From Stratiolaelaps scimitus (taxonomy: Eukaryota > Arthropoda > Arachnida > Mesostigmata > Laelapidae): a stretch of DNA of 64,000 bases. A program made the translations under genes and the position numbers. The stretch covers positions 372,001-436,000 of the forward strand of contig JABWDB010000047.1 in the NCBI GenBank assembly GCA_019614645.1, written 5' to 3'. Below, one piece after another: positions 43,966 through 55,080 of this stretch. The notes under the pieces are model-generated. The model was not told the origin of the DNA. It worked only from the letters and a program-made list of their open reading frames with translations, and did not search any database. Every line of letters starts with the position of its first letter. Positions within the stretch are counted from its first letter, which is position 1.

Positions 43966-43975
43966 TATATATAAG
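43966..43975 (+). promoter_or_regulatory. TATA box of the cuticle protein gene
   Basis: TATATATAAG followed by GCGGGG, about 30 bases before a pyrimidine-rich start-like site (CACTTTTACTATC, about 43990-44003). From there the first ATG reached by scanning is the cuticle gene start at 44299, about 300 bases on, with no upstream ATG between. Confidence 0.65.
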
Positions 43976-44298
43976 CGGGGCGAACAAGCCACTTTTACTA
44001 TCTTGCTCTAGTTACTTGGGCCACTTGGCCTAGCTGACATCACCTACGGTGACGTTGTGTTTGACATTGCTTGAAGCAAGCAGTTGACAAGAGCGGCTGA
44101 GAGAGACAGAGCGAGACCGAGCTGAGTGTACTCACCCGACAAGGCGGGTTAACCGGAGCAGTACTCCGTTCTCGTTGGAGTAACGAATAATTGTGTTGCC
44201 CTATAGTGGTGGAAGAATCTCAAACACTTCACCAAGTGCCAAAGCCAACGATTGAACGTGTTGTAGACTAACAAACGGACGTTATTGTGCGAAACGTA

Positions 44299-46910
44299 AT
44301 GCGTCCCTCTATGATAGCTGCCGTTGTTCTTGTGGAGTTCGTCGTACTTCCCCTTGGCCTCTGCGGACACGTAAGGATTCGACGCATACTTACATGTTCT
44401 CAATTCTATTATTATAGCCAATAAGTTTGAAGACGCTGCTCTTGTGGACGTACGACGCTAAGAGAGAATGCTGAAGAATGTCTGATACGAATGTCCATCC
44501 CAATGAACTTAATATATGCGTGTTCAAGGAAAGGTCTCAGAAAGCATCAGATATGAGCAGGGACATTGATGTACTGTAGGGTCGGACGAAAAATCGTTAA
44601 ACCGAGTTTATACCTTGTTGAACCTTAGGTTAACTGACAAGACGAACGTTTGTGCGTTATGGTCATTTCTGAGAATATATTCCAGACCAAGGCGCTTCAT
44701 AGTAATCGCACTAGTGACTGCATTATTGCGTAAATCATCATTTCCGCATTTCTTCGATAGCAATTGCTCCACCCAATGTTTATCTGATGCAAGTGAAATA
44801 GTTATATTCTAACTAAAACTGTGTCTTGCTTAGCTCTTTTTATTTAGACTCCGAAAAAGGTAAGAGGTAACAGATTATTTAAAATAAATCTAAATACAAT
44901 CTTTACTTACAGGTTAATATACTCCAATCGGGTTTGTTCTGGTGATTCAATTTATGTTGATATGAATGTATTTGCTAAAAATGCTGACGGCAATTTGTTG
45001 TGCTTTTACAAATGGTCAATTTTGTTTCCCGAGCGGCACCCTGGGAACACATTTAAAATCAAGTTTTTATCACTCTCGAGCGCTTACTACTATATAATAA
45101 ATTTTCCGAGCTGAGCCACAGCCAATATTTAACGTCTACTACTAAAAGGGTTTCGGGCTGACTGTCAGCCAACATTTAACGTCCACGGTACTGCTTTTTA
45201 GCATTGCTTCGTAAGACGGACCCCTAAATGCAAATGTGCAACGGTGGGGATCGAACCCCTGCACCTACGTGTGACGTCCACTACTACTAAACTAAACTTT
45301 TTCGGGCTAACTCTCAGCCAAAATTTAACGTCCACTACTACAACTGATTCTGCTAATACTCGGCCAGAAAAGCAGCTTGCTATGTTCACTCTACGGAAAT
45401 TCTTGTGTTACCGAATAGGAATCCCCTGAAGCGTTTGATCTAGATTGTTATTGTTAGGCGATATTTTTGCGCAGTATGCTGTGTTTCATTAACGAACTGG
45501 CTAATCGATCAGAGCGGAGGGAGGGACGTGTCGGAGTCTAATCGTTTGCCTTATAAAATTAGTTAACCCGAATAGTTAGCTGCACCTAGCACAAGTTGGC
45601 ACAAATTGCGGAGTCACACGTATTTTTGGTAAACATGCTTAGCTTTGTGTACCAACCAGCTATACGATCTCCTCATATCTGAGAGCGTTGCTATTTAAAA
45701 AGGGTATGTTCGTTTGAAAATGGCAACAAGCAAATAACTGTAAAAAAAAGTAACTGTTGCACTCTTAATCGGGTTGTGTGCCGCAGAGCGGGGGTGGATG
45801 GCACGGAGGCGCCGGTGGGGGCCACAGCACGTCGTTTAAGAAGGTCGGATCCCCCGTCGTCGGCAGCATCGGTGGTCACGGGGGCCACGGTGGCCACGGG
45901 GGTCACGGTTGGTCTGGCGGCTACGGCGGCGGCGGCGGTCACAGCGGTGGTCACGGTGGTTGGTCAGGGGGTCGTGGCTTTGGAGGACAGTATGGAGGTG
46001 GCTACGGTGGCGGTTGGTCGGGCGGCCCAAAGGGTGGAGGTCATGGCGAGGAATGGCGACCGTACCACTTCGGCTATCAGACGCATTCGCATGACGCGAC
46101 CACGGCCCGTGAGGAGAAGACCGATGAACACGGCAGGGTGTCTGGATACTACACACTGATGACAGCCGATGGACGCAATAGAAAGGTGAGCAGACATTAA
46201 GTTACGTAATTATAGTTCGTTGAACGACGTCATCGTTCGTGCAGTCGAATCGAGTGAATCATGGTCCTGGTGCGAGTCGAGCTCTTGGAGTGAGATCCTA
46301 ATAAGATGCTATGTAACCTGTGAAAAAATATAGAGAGCTTCTATTCCTGGTCGTTTAGAGAACACTCGAAGCGCTCAGGTTTGTTGTTCACGATTTCTCT
46401 GTTTGGCCAGGCGCGAATTTAAACGTGGTTTGTTTCCCACAAGCATACAAGATATTTGAAGTCCGTGTATAAAGACGTCCTCTGCTCCGTACGGTAGGTT
46501 TCGTATGTGGCGGATGAACATGGTTTCCGGGCGAAGGTTGATACAAACGAGCCGGGTACCGCTAGTGAGGATCCTGCCAGCGTTCATTTCCGCTCAACCG
46601 CCCCAAAGGTCGTCCATCCCCCCGCGGCGCCAAAGGGTGGCCACGGAGGCTGGCGAGGCAAAGGCCACGGCGGTTGGTCTGGAGGTAATCCGGGAGGTTA
46701 TGGCGGCGCAGGACATGGCGGATGGCAGGTAGAGTAGAACAATGATATATTTATTACTATCATTATTACGAATCATTATTATTATTATTATTATATTATT
46801 ATTGTTATTATAATACGTCCAAAACACGGATCGTTTTGTAGGTGAGCAATAACGTTAATCACGGAGGTTGGAACGCTGGCGGTGGTCAAGGCTGGAGTGG
46901 AGGATGGTAA
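44299..46910 (+). CDS. Secreted glycine-rich cuticle protein with R&R chitin-binding domain
   Basis: Structural protein of the exoskeleton. Four exons join in phase 0: 44299-44370, 45787-46185, 46498-46728 and 46842-46910, giving 256 residues. Exon 1 is a signal peptide (MRPSMIAAVVLVEFVV...LGLCGH). Exon 2 has repeats of GGHGGHGGHGGHGWSGGYGG type, then starts the Rebers-Riddiford consensus: PYHFGYQT, REEKTDEHGRVSGYYT, ADGRNRK. Exon 3 completes it with VSYVADEHGFRAKVDTNEPG, then returns to Gly/His/Trp-rich repeats (GGHGGWRGKGHGGWSGG). Exon 4 is a short Gly/Trp end (GGGQGWSGGW). R&R domains bind chitin; Gly-His-rich flanks are common in tough cuticle. The intron through the R&R domain is conserved in type with many arthropod cuticle genes (family knowledge). 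A TATA-type promoter lies upstream, as is usual for strongly expressed cuticle genes. Confidence 0.93.
45103..45149 (-). mobile_element. 3'-end fragment of SINE family 2, in cuticle gene intron 1
   Basis: Contains CCGAGCTGAGCCACAGCCAA then TATTTAACGTC and a TACTACTA tail, the same module as the 3' parts of the copies at 45150-45290 and 48836-49018. It lies head-to-tail with the next copy. Confidence 0.55.
45150..45290 (-). mobile_element. 5'-truncated SINE family 2 copy, in cuticle gene intron 1
   Basis: About 120 bases align base for base with few differences to 48836-48965: CGGGCTGACT, CAGCC, GTCCACGGTAC, GCATTGCTTC, TAAGACGGACCCCT, AAATGCAAATGTGCA, GGTGGGGATCGAACCC. Read on the minus strand, the B box is GGGTTCGATCCCCACC. 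The A-box head is missing after CACCTACGTGT, where a TACTACTA tail of another copy begins. Confidence 0.75.
45296..45344 (-). mobile_element. Second 3'-end fragment of SINE family 2
   Basis: TTTTTCGGGCTAACTCTCAG, CCAAAATTTAACGTCCACTA and a TACTACAAC tail repeat the same 3' module. Three modules thus sit in tandem within 250 bases, suggesting nested or serial insertion at TAG-rich targets. Confidence 0.55.
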
Positions 46911-48835
46911 AGTCACTGCTGTAAACTACTTACTCATTCGGCAGTCCATTGGAAGCGGACATATTCAGCGGAATCGAGTCGGGCTATCACGGACAGCCCA
47001 CAGAAAACAATCTGCATGTCTGCTTCAAATGTCGTTTGATTGAGCCAGCCTGAGTGTGCAAGTCTTGGCAGACGTCTTGTTTGCAGAACCTCTCCAACCA
47101 CTCCAAGAGTGTTAAATATACAAGCTGAAATACCTGTTTTTGATATCCATCTGACTTGAGTTAGAGCAGACCTCGTCTGTCTGTTCAATGCCCAATTGGA
47201 CCGATTGAAAATGCGTTATGAGGCATAGTACTTCACACAACCATATGGTCAAATGTTCTCGTGTGACAACAAAAGCCATGAGGATTTCCCGTAATGCGCA
47301 ATTGAGGAACTGTTATATTTTTCGGCACCTTCCTTGTATACATGCTACGGCAAACTAAGTGAGCCATATTTCAAAGGTTACATACCTCACGCCGACGGGT
47401 GTCATTGTATTACGACGCCATGACTGAACCAATTAGTTAATTACGTTTCTAGATCAACGATTGACGCAACTCACAACGATGTAGCTGAATCCGCAGATAT
47501 ATCGCAAGCTTTTACGACAGTGTTTACTTATCCTGTTAACACTTATTTGTTGAACTGTTGTTTTATCACTGTTGATCCTATGATTACCTAATTAAGATGA
47601 TCGAGTGAATTGATCAATTGAAACCATGACGAATTTTCTAGCGGCCGCAGGCGCTACAGATAAACGTCACATTGTATAGGTCTGATGTGATAACCAAGGT
47701 CCGAGCAACGGTGTGACGCTACGGATAGATATAGTGGTATTCACCAAGTGCATATCCATATATGGCCATCGTTTTTGGTCGTCCGTCGAATACACACGGA
47801 GAGAGAAAGCGAGGTGTACCAGGTAAATTGTATTGCTAACAAAAACCATTTGTACAGTATAGTATATATATCGTCTATCTATATGTATGTATCAGCACAG
47901 CAAAAACAAAAAACTGTTCAGGACCAAACTCGTCTGCATTTCCACATGAGCTATTCAGACTGGAGACTCTTGTGTACACACAGTTGGGTACAGCTAAAAA
48001 CTCTTCAAAAATCGCAAATCTTCTCAATGCTTTGTTGAATCTCCGTTGCTGTCGAGAATCCCGAGTCCACTGTTTTTTTTTAATTCCGATATGGCGAGGC
48101 ATAGGCATCCGAAGTCAAATGATCGCTATGAGGTAAAAGTAGAACAAATACGAAAAGTCGTACAGCCTCGTAGAATTTAAAAAAAAGCACATGAACACAT
48201 GTATTATACATCTATTTCACATTATAATTAGTATTATACATCTACTGCACAAAGTTGACAGGGTGTGGTGGCGTAATGTGATGTTTTCATATTTACATTG
48301 TTATTTTTCTTCTTATCTCGCAGGTTTAGCGATGCGCGTGAACTATTTTTCGCCGCTGTTGTCTGTCTCTATCCGAGCTTGCTTCAATTATTTTTACAAT
48401 TATGTACCCGTATGAGTTAATCTCTCTCTCTCTCTCTTATTCGCCTTTCCTAATGTGTAATGATGAATAATATATAATTAATAAACAAACGTATGTATCT
48501 ATGTATCTGTTAAGCAATATACTGTTCGTGGATGACATTTGAATTCAAATAAAAATTGTTCCTTTTTACTGACGAGTATACCGGTGTTATTTTTAGAACG
48601 CCCACACCGTGGCTTTCGGTCATTGCCAATAAGCTCTCGTAATGGGAAACTTTTTAGAACTAGTATTGCATTTACTTTCCGGGAGCTGTTCCGATGAAAC
48701 AGTCAGGGTGATGTGCGGAAGCATTAGGGAACTCAATTCAATTCGATTGGATCCTTTAGTAGTGCCTCATACTTGGGAATATTAGTGCTCTTCCAGCTGA
48801 ACAACATTTTGCAATTTCTAACATCTACAAATAAA
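46911..48835. other. Intergenic region after the cuticle gene, nothing recognised
   Basis: AT-rich sequence without supported exons. A (TC)n run lies at about 48421-48440. ATTAATAAACAAAC near 48479 contains an AATAAA but is too far from the cuticle gene stop to assign with confidence. Confidence 0.5.
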
Positions 48836-49018
48836 GCTTCCGGGCTGACTCACAGCCTTAAACATTTGACGTCCACGGTACAACTGCTTTCGGCATTGCT
48901 TCATAAGACGGACCCCTGTTAAATGCAAATGTGCATCGGTGGGGATCGAACCCGAGCACCTACGTGTCTCCTCCGATTGCAGGGCGCGCACAAATGCACC
49001 ACCAGGCCACCGGGCTAA
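48836..49018 (-). mobile_element. Near-complete tRNA-derived SINE (family 2)
   Basis: On the minus strand it begins AGCCCGGTGGCCTGGTGG (A-box-like), continues through an anticodon-arm-like GCCCTGCAATCGGAGG, and has a B box GGGTTCGATCCCCACC about 50 bases on. A unique body ends in GTACCGTGGACGTCAAATG and CAGCCCGGAAG. It shares its body with the fragments at 45.1-45.3 kb, so at least four pieces of the family occur in the window. Different in sequence from the 36.9 kb SINE. Confidence 0.8.
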
Positions 49019-49456
49019 CATCTACAAGACGTCGACAACCGTACGCAAATTAGTATTTACAACAAGCACATGAGTTACGAGGTGTTACTTCGTACTCTAT
49101 AGTATCAGAATCCCTTCCTACAACGTTCCCTAACGAAACAACGACCCTAACTGAAACCTCCTGATTATTACCGATGATGACTGCTATGACTGTGATAAAT
49201 GTTAGAAAATGAGATAGATTCGTAGACTCCATTGATTCAACTGTGACCATAAATTTCTGTGTCCATCGGACAGATGCAAAATAGTCGTATGGGAAACCAT
49301 TCCGGATACTCGCGTGGCTGGATTTGCTTGTATGCTACCCACGAACAACTCAGTAATCCGCAAGCGATCTTGTAAAAATTATAAATCTAGGTAGCGGCGA
49401 AAAAAAGTGCTAATCCAACTGGATGGATCATTTCGTTTGCTCACGACAACGAGGCG

Positions 49457-51094
49457 ATGAATAATCAGCAACAGCTGCAATCATCACAGGCTTTAGATGT
49501 GAACATTAGTGACATGTCGGCGACGGGATGTCTCAAGGAGACCGATGATGTTTCTGGTATAGTGGGGCTCGCATCTTCGGCTACCTGTGATGCCCATGCG
49601 TCTGGACCAGGGTTACCGGAAGACGCTCCACGCTCCGAAATCTATCTAGAAGCAAGAAACGTGCCGAGGTCTGCAACTGTGACAGTATCAACGAACACTG
49701 CCGTAGTGAATATGCCCTTGTCAGCGAAGGATTTGGCTTGCGCTCGAGCGGCTCCGGCGGTGGTGCCTACAAATGCGATGCAACCCACTCCCGTGCCTCC
49801 ACCGTCAATGGAATCGACGCTCTCCCTGGCTCCAGAAGGAGCAACATCACCTCTGCGGCCACTAACGAGTCCGGTCTCGACAACGTCTGGTTCGGCGTCG
49901 ACTTTGATCTCGGATGTGGCCTCGATGCTACCCCCAGCCGTAACTGCTCCGAATCTGATTCCTGCCCCGATTTTGACAACGGCACCGCCTTCAACTCCAG
50001 TTTCACTGCCGAATCTGGCTCCGATGCCAGCTCCACCCCCGACTATAGCCCTGTCCCCAGTACAGGCTTCACCAGTTGAAGATCAGGCTTCGGCCATGGT
50101 TTCGGCTCAAGGCGCTCCTTTAGCTTCGATTCCACCGAAGGTACAAATGTTAGTGAATTCATCAGAGCCAGTGATACTTCGTACAGGTATTAAGAACGCG
50201 GTCGCTTCCCCATCCTGGAACTCATCGCTGCTGCACGCGCCTGTGCAAGCACCAACACTAACTCTCTCAGACGATGGACGTGATAAAGTCAGCTTGGCCG
50301 AAAGGCCACATGCGTGTGTGAGCAGCGTTGATCCCGAAACCGGAGAACCACTGAACGCAGGAGATGTCAGGTTGCAGATATCCAGCTCACCAATGGGCTC
50401 TTCAATCGAGGAGGCCGTTGAGGCCTGTGAATATCCAGCCCAATCATCTCCCACTTCAGCTGGACTTGGTCGTCCACACGTGTCTGTAGTTCCTCCGGTT
50501 TCTCACCAGAACTCCCAAGACTTACTCATGGTCCCTATGATGTACAGTGCAACGAAGTCTTTTGGTGGATCCTGCCGGTCATCGGTTTCACCCTCTCAAG
50601 AACAGATGGCTCAGCCTCAAACTGTTCACGGAGGCGGGGAGAACCCCTCAATTTTAAAGGACCCACGCGGTGAGTTCGTTCAGTATGCCAGTCCCACGGA
50701 AGGATCTGTCCCGTCCGCTGTTCCTATGGTCCGTTTCGCTGGAGTCAACGAAGTGAAATTTGCCACCGATGTCAATCTTCCACCTCCGCGCGTCAGGTCC
50801 GCCACATCGCCGGACTCCAGTGAAGCTCTATCTCGCGCCTCAAGTAACTCAAGCCTGGCGGGAACGCAGGACACCCGGCCGGAGGTTACCATACACCACG
50901 AGCTGGTAATACCAAACCCTGTTGTTATCCGGCGGTCGTGTGCACACAAGAACCACTTTATGTCTCTCGAGCTGTTTGTCTTCCTCGTAGTGATCCTTAA
51001 TCTGGTCTTCCTCAGCTCGGTGGTCTACCGAACGCTGTACGATGAACTCAAGCCTATTAAAGAGCACGTCGTGACGTTTACAGGAAAGGTTTAA
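49457..51094 (+). CDS. Uncharacterised 545-residue Pro/Ser/Thr-rich protein with C-terminal membrane segment
   Basis: One uninterrupted frame, by far the longest in the window, with ordinary codon use. From residue about 100 to 230 it is Pro/Ser/Thr/Ala-rich and likely disordered (SMESTLSLAPEGATSPLRPL, PAPILTTAPPSTPVSLPNLA). The end is different: SCAHKNHF then a hydrophobic segment MSLELFVFLVVILNLVFLSS at about residues 498-520, followed by about 25 residues (RTLYDELKPIKEHVVTFTGK). No signal peptide is seen, so it would be tail-anchored or type II with the bulk in the cytosol. A TAG/acceptor-like CTAG lies directly before the in-frame upstream sequence at about 49391, so it may be the last exon of a longer gene. 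I recognise no family. The lack of introns is unusual beside its neighbours. Confidence 0.6.
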   Translation: MNNQQQLQSSQALDVNISDMSATGCLKETDDVSGIVGLASSATCDAHASGPGLPEDAPRSEIYLEARNVPRSATVTVSTNTAVVNMPLSAKDLACARAAPAVVPTNAMQPTPVPPPSMESTLSLAPEGATSPLRPLTSPVSTTSGSASTLISDVASMLPPAVTAPNLIPAPILTTAPPSTPVSLPNLAPMPAPPPTIALSPVQASPVEDQASAMVSAQGAPLASIPPKVQMLVNSSEPVILRTGIKNAVASPSWNSSLLHAPVQAPTLTLSDDGRDKVSLAERPHACVSSVDPETGEPLNAGDVRLQISSSPMGSSIEEAVEACEYPAQSSPTSAGLGRPHVSVVPPVSHQNSQDLLMVPMMYSATKSFGGSCRSSVSPSQEQMAQPQTVHGGGENPSILKDPRGEFVQYASPTEGSVPSAVPMVRFAGVNEVKFATDVNLPPPRVRSATSPDSSEALSRASSNSSLAGTQDTRPEVTIHHELVIPNPVVIRRSCAHKNHFMSLELFVFLVVILNLVFLSSVVYRTLYDELKPIKEHVVTFTGKV

Positions 51095-53017
51095 AGACAC
51101 TTTAATGTTTAAGGATGTGAGCTCTGTTGCAGTTCCTAAGCGGAGCGTATGCTATTAACATATGCATACACACTCAGCGAGTCTTTGAAATTCAAATATT
51201 AGATGAATTCTACTGTTACGAATTTGACGTCCTCTTTCCACTATAGTTTACTGCTTGCTTGTTATTTGGATTCCGAGTTTTCGACTGCGCTGTGGTCCAC
51301 ACTGCGCACAGTGGTGCAAATTGCGAAAACCTTTCAGACTGTGGAGACATCACGGGGAGTGCACAGGGACTGCCTCATTTTCAGGCAAAGTCATCGTTTA
51401 TTTTGTCTTCCTGTATCCAACCGTTGGTAGCTCGCAGGTTGGAATCCAGTGGGCGCTCACTAGTTCAGTTCCTATTTAATAATCGTTCTTTGTTTGTAGC
51501 AGAAGTAGTGGCCATTGATTTCGTCGTAGGCTTTTTGTAAGCGGGACACGTTGTTGAGAGGGTTCTAGATCTCGTTGGAACGAGCTGCTAACAATTTCTT
51601 GTAATTGCACCCATAGCTCACAACGGCTATTAGTCCCTCGAGCGTCAAGAGTAGCCATCGCTTTGTGCAGTATTAAGAGACTACGGATTCAGTCTTTCGG
51701 AAACACAAAATCGAGAAAAAATCCGGCGCAAAAGACCGAAAAAGACCGCTCGCTTTATGGTAGTATTTCTCCATTTGTTGAGTCCATCGTAGATTTACAT
51801 TGACAATAGGCGGTGCGCGTCCGCTGAGTTAAGCTTAAAATAGCTCAGATTTACATATCCGCTTCTAAACGAATAGGTTAATCTTTTTAGTAGTACAGCT
51901 CCTCTCGCTATGGTGAGTTAGTTAGGGATGGCAACAGCTCGCCGTCGAGATCGTGACCATCTTCGTCTATCGATTAATTGCAATCGACACGGCTGAATAG
52001 AGACATGAGATGTTAGTATCTACAATAGTTTCGTGTAATGATTTAAATGTAAAAGCAAGCTATTTACGGATTAGACATCAAAGGTGAGTGCCAGCTATCC
52101 AAGTGTTTCGGGTCCGCCTGTTTTATTCGTACGGAACGTCCTTTATTTCGCACAAATGCTTACACAAAAAGCAGTTCCATCTGTCGCGCAGTGGTCAGAC
52201 TATTACGTCCACTAGAGGACATCTGCATGGTGTTTTAACTCACTGCACATGCCGCGCGCGTTTTGTCCAGTGAATTAAAACACAAACATTAAACTCACTG
52301 TGTCATTGCTAAAGATTCCGAGAGGTGGCCTAAATTGGGCAGATGATCGTCATCGAATCCCTCTTGGTATCTACTTTCCCTCTGTACGACAGATCCAGCG
52401 AGTTAAAGCGAGGCCCGAACGCGGCGGGCCTTTGGACGAAATATATGACAACTCTGCTTGTCACTATCAACGACGACAACAGCAGGGGCCAAGATGCGGT
52501 CTGATGCGACGTGTCGTGCTTCGGTTATAAACAAATAATAAGGCCCAGATCATGGCAGGGCGTTTGCCAGGGATGGTGTATAATCTTTGGCAGTCGATTT
52601 CGAAACACGTTCATAGGTACGAGTGTCATTCGCTCGTATGTTGACGAATCGAACAGAAAATATTCCGCCCTAACTTATTGAGTGGCTTCCGCTAGGATCG
52701 TTGATAACGTAAATCGAGTCGGCGTCAAAGGAGTTACCATTATCGACCTGTACTGCTAATTCGGGCAACGGCAATTGCCAACAGCGTTGAGTTTGTCCGC
52801 TTGCTTGCGCCATACGGGATGACCCTGCCAATATTTAGGTCGGATCTTAACAGCTAAGACTGATAATTATCAAAAACCCTTTACAATACAATCAAGCAAA
52901 GGTGATAATTGGCTGAAATAAGTACGCGACTAAGTTTCATCATAGTCATCTACGGATGTTGTTGTTATTTTGATTCTATACTATTCCCTTTTTAATATCG
53001 ACAAAAGACAATAGCTA
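51095..53017. other. Intergenic region, nothing recognised
   Basis: Short frames only, none protein-like over more than a few dozen codons. No repeats other than scattered AT-rich tracts. Confidence 0.5.
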
Positions 53018-53242
53018 ATGACGCAATGGACCTTTCAGATGCTTCTGTTCAAGATTCTTGCGTGTGTCATTGGGTGTAGTGTTGCTATGGGAGCGACGAT
53101 GAAATCTTCACATATCATCAAATACAACGCAATTGTAAAAAATGGTTCGAAACCGCTTCCCTATAAAGGAGTAAAACCGTCAAGGATTATTTGGATTCAT
53201 CCCCGGAAGGGCGCCCCTCTGGTAAAGCTGCTCAAAGTTTAA
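53018..53242 (+). CDS. Candidate small secreted basic peptide
   Basis: A 74-codon frame. The N-terminus MTQWTFQMLLFKILACVIGC followed by SVAMGA looks like a signal peptide; an alternative Met lies at 53039. The predicted mature part (about 48 residues) is Lys/Arg-rich with no Cys: KSSHIIKYNAIVKNGSKPLP, YKGVKPSRIIWIHPRKG, ending VKLLKV. It has no introns and no recognised family. It could be a chance ORF; signal-peptide shape and charge bias are the only support. Confidence 0.3.
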   Translation: MTQWTFQMLLFKILACVIGCSVAMGATMKSSHIIKYNAIVKNGSKPLPYKGVKPSRIIWIHPRKGAPLVKLLKV

Positions 53243-54172
53243 TTTTTCCAGATCACCTATATATCTACTGGAAGTCAATTTGATCGTTGTAGGAGAGCAC
53301 ATCCATTGGTGCGATTTCTTTCGAGTGACCCCTCCCAGCATATATCTAAGGATCTGTACAGGCACATTTGTGAACCAAGCGTAAATCTCGTTAAACCAGC
53401 CCTCCTCACCTTGAATATTTCTATTGGACTGCTTTCATGTTGGGTATAATCTATAGGTATTCGCAGTTATAAACAACGCTAAACAAACACGCTGTAATTC
53501 TCGTATAATGCGTCATTGGTAAGGTGTTGAGCGCTGGCTATCCAAGTTATCCGAAATAGGTTTTTGGTAGAGAATTTCAGGGCTGGGGAGCGATTCTAAG
53601 TGAAAATTTGTTACAGTATTGTCGATCTCCCAAACGAACCAAATTGGTGAGAAGACACTGAGATTGGAAAAATATCGATTGCATTGAAAACTATTGATTA
53701 GAACTAAAAAACACACACAAAAATGATGTTTCATTCAATTGGGACATATTGTGAATTGTGGCACCATTTTAACATTCGGCATATTTCAAATATTTTCAAC
53801 TCGGCCAACGATGCTATTAGGGTGTTGTTAATATTAATGTCATTATTCGTTTAATTGAGCGCTGCACACCCGCGTTTCCAATGTTTGATTATTATTGATA
53901 GGAACTTCTCTTGGCCTTACTGAGCTTTTTTTGACCAAGATAACAATTGCACCCTTTCAGAGTCGTCCATAGCGTATTGAAACGTCTCAGGATTGGTCAG
54001 GGACGACAAGCCTGCGTATGAGCCAAGCGCCTAAAACTGTTGTTGTAACAGCGAATTCAAACTAACGGGAAGTACCGTTGATAGTTCTACCCAAAGTGAG
54101 TCCGAGTATCACAGTGAGCAGAATTGTTGTTCGACTTGATGTTATCAAAAGGACTTGGCTCGGCCTTTTCAA

Positions 54173-54208
<36 letters not shown>

Positions 54209-55080
54209 TTATATATATATATATTAGATATATATCTATATATTTAATAAACAGTTAAGTGATCTAATGTTGCAAACGGGATATTTGATATCTGAACTAT
54301 ATCAGTAGGCTTAATTAATGGCGGATAATTTAATTGCAATATTTGATTTCTGGAAGTGGCATAAATGTTCTTTTATTTTAGGTAAACTTGTTTTTGGAAT
54401 AAGCTTGATTCTTCCAAAGAACAAGGCGCTCTTCCGTGATCGACTGGTCACATGGAATTGCTATATAATACCATACCGTAAGATGGCGAATCCACAATCA
54501 ATAGAAACCCATAAATTTTTCGGTCAGAAAAATTCGATCACTCATAGCTACGATGCACCTTGACGAGACCTTGTAGAAACAATATCGGTACTCATGCGGG
54601 CTCTCGTAACCGAAGCGTCCGCAAAGATCGTTCAGTAAATGCTAGTTCAAGACAAAAGGAGATGGATCGAGAAAGCGCGAGGTGGTCCGCCGTTGACACC
54701 GTTTCCACCTGAATAGAACGGTGAAGTATTCCTGTGTCTTGCCTCAGTTTTCACGGATACGTCGATATCTATTAAACACATGTACGGCTCACCTAATGGT
54801 AACCATGTCTATAACCTATACAATTCCAAGGGCTGAGTGGTCTTTCAATCCAACGACCGGGAAAGGTACTCATTATCATTGTGATAATTAAACTCAGTTA
54901 TTCAGCGTTGAATTGAAGAGATCACCGTCGATTTGTTGAAATCGTAGTTCAACACAAAGATATATTAATTTAGTCAACATAGCGTTGCTAGGTCAATTCC
55001 CATGGTCACTTATAGTGGTACCTAATAAATAGGATAGAGATCACTTTCGAGTTCTTAGTAGCTGAGTTGAGATCTTTGAT
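53243..55080. other. Intergenic region with (CT)n-(TA)n microsatellite
   Basis: A (CT)n run at 54177-54206 is followed by (TA)n to about 54245. An 81-codon frame at 54318-54563 looks like chance. No other feature is supported. Confidence 0.5.

Noticed and set aside
45776..46159. Alternative frames over the cuticle exon (Ala/Thr/Val- or Arg-rich)
   Set aside because: They are shadows of the Gly-rich GGN codons; the R&R motif fixes the true frame.
49738..50079. 113-codon frame inside the 545-codon ORF
   Set aside because: Ser/Asp-rich shadow of the longer frame in the Pro/Ser-rich region.
53243..55080. 81-codon frame at 54318-54563
   Set aside because: AT-rich, contains splice-acceptor-like sequence internally and has no domain pattern.
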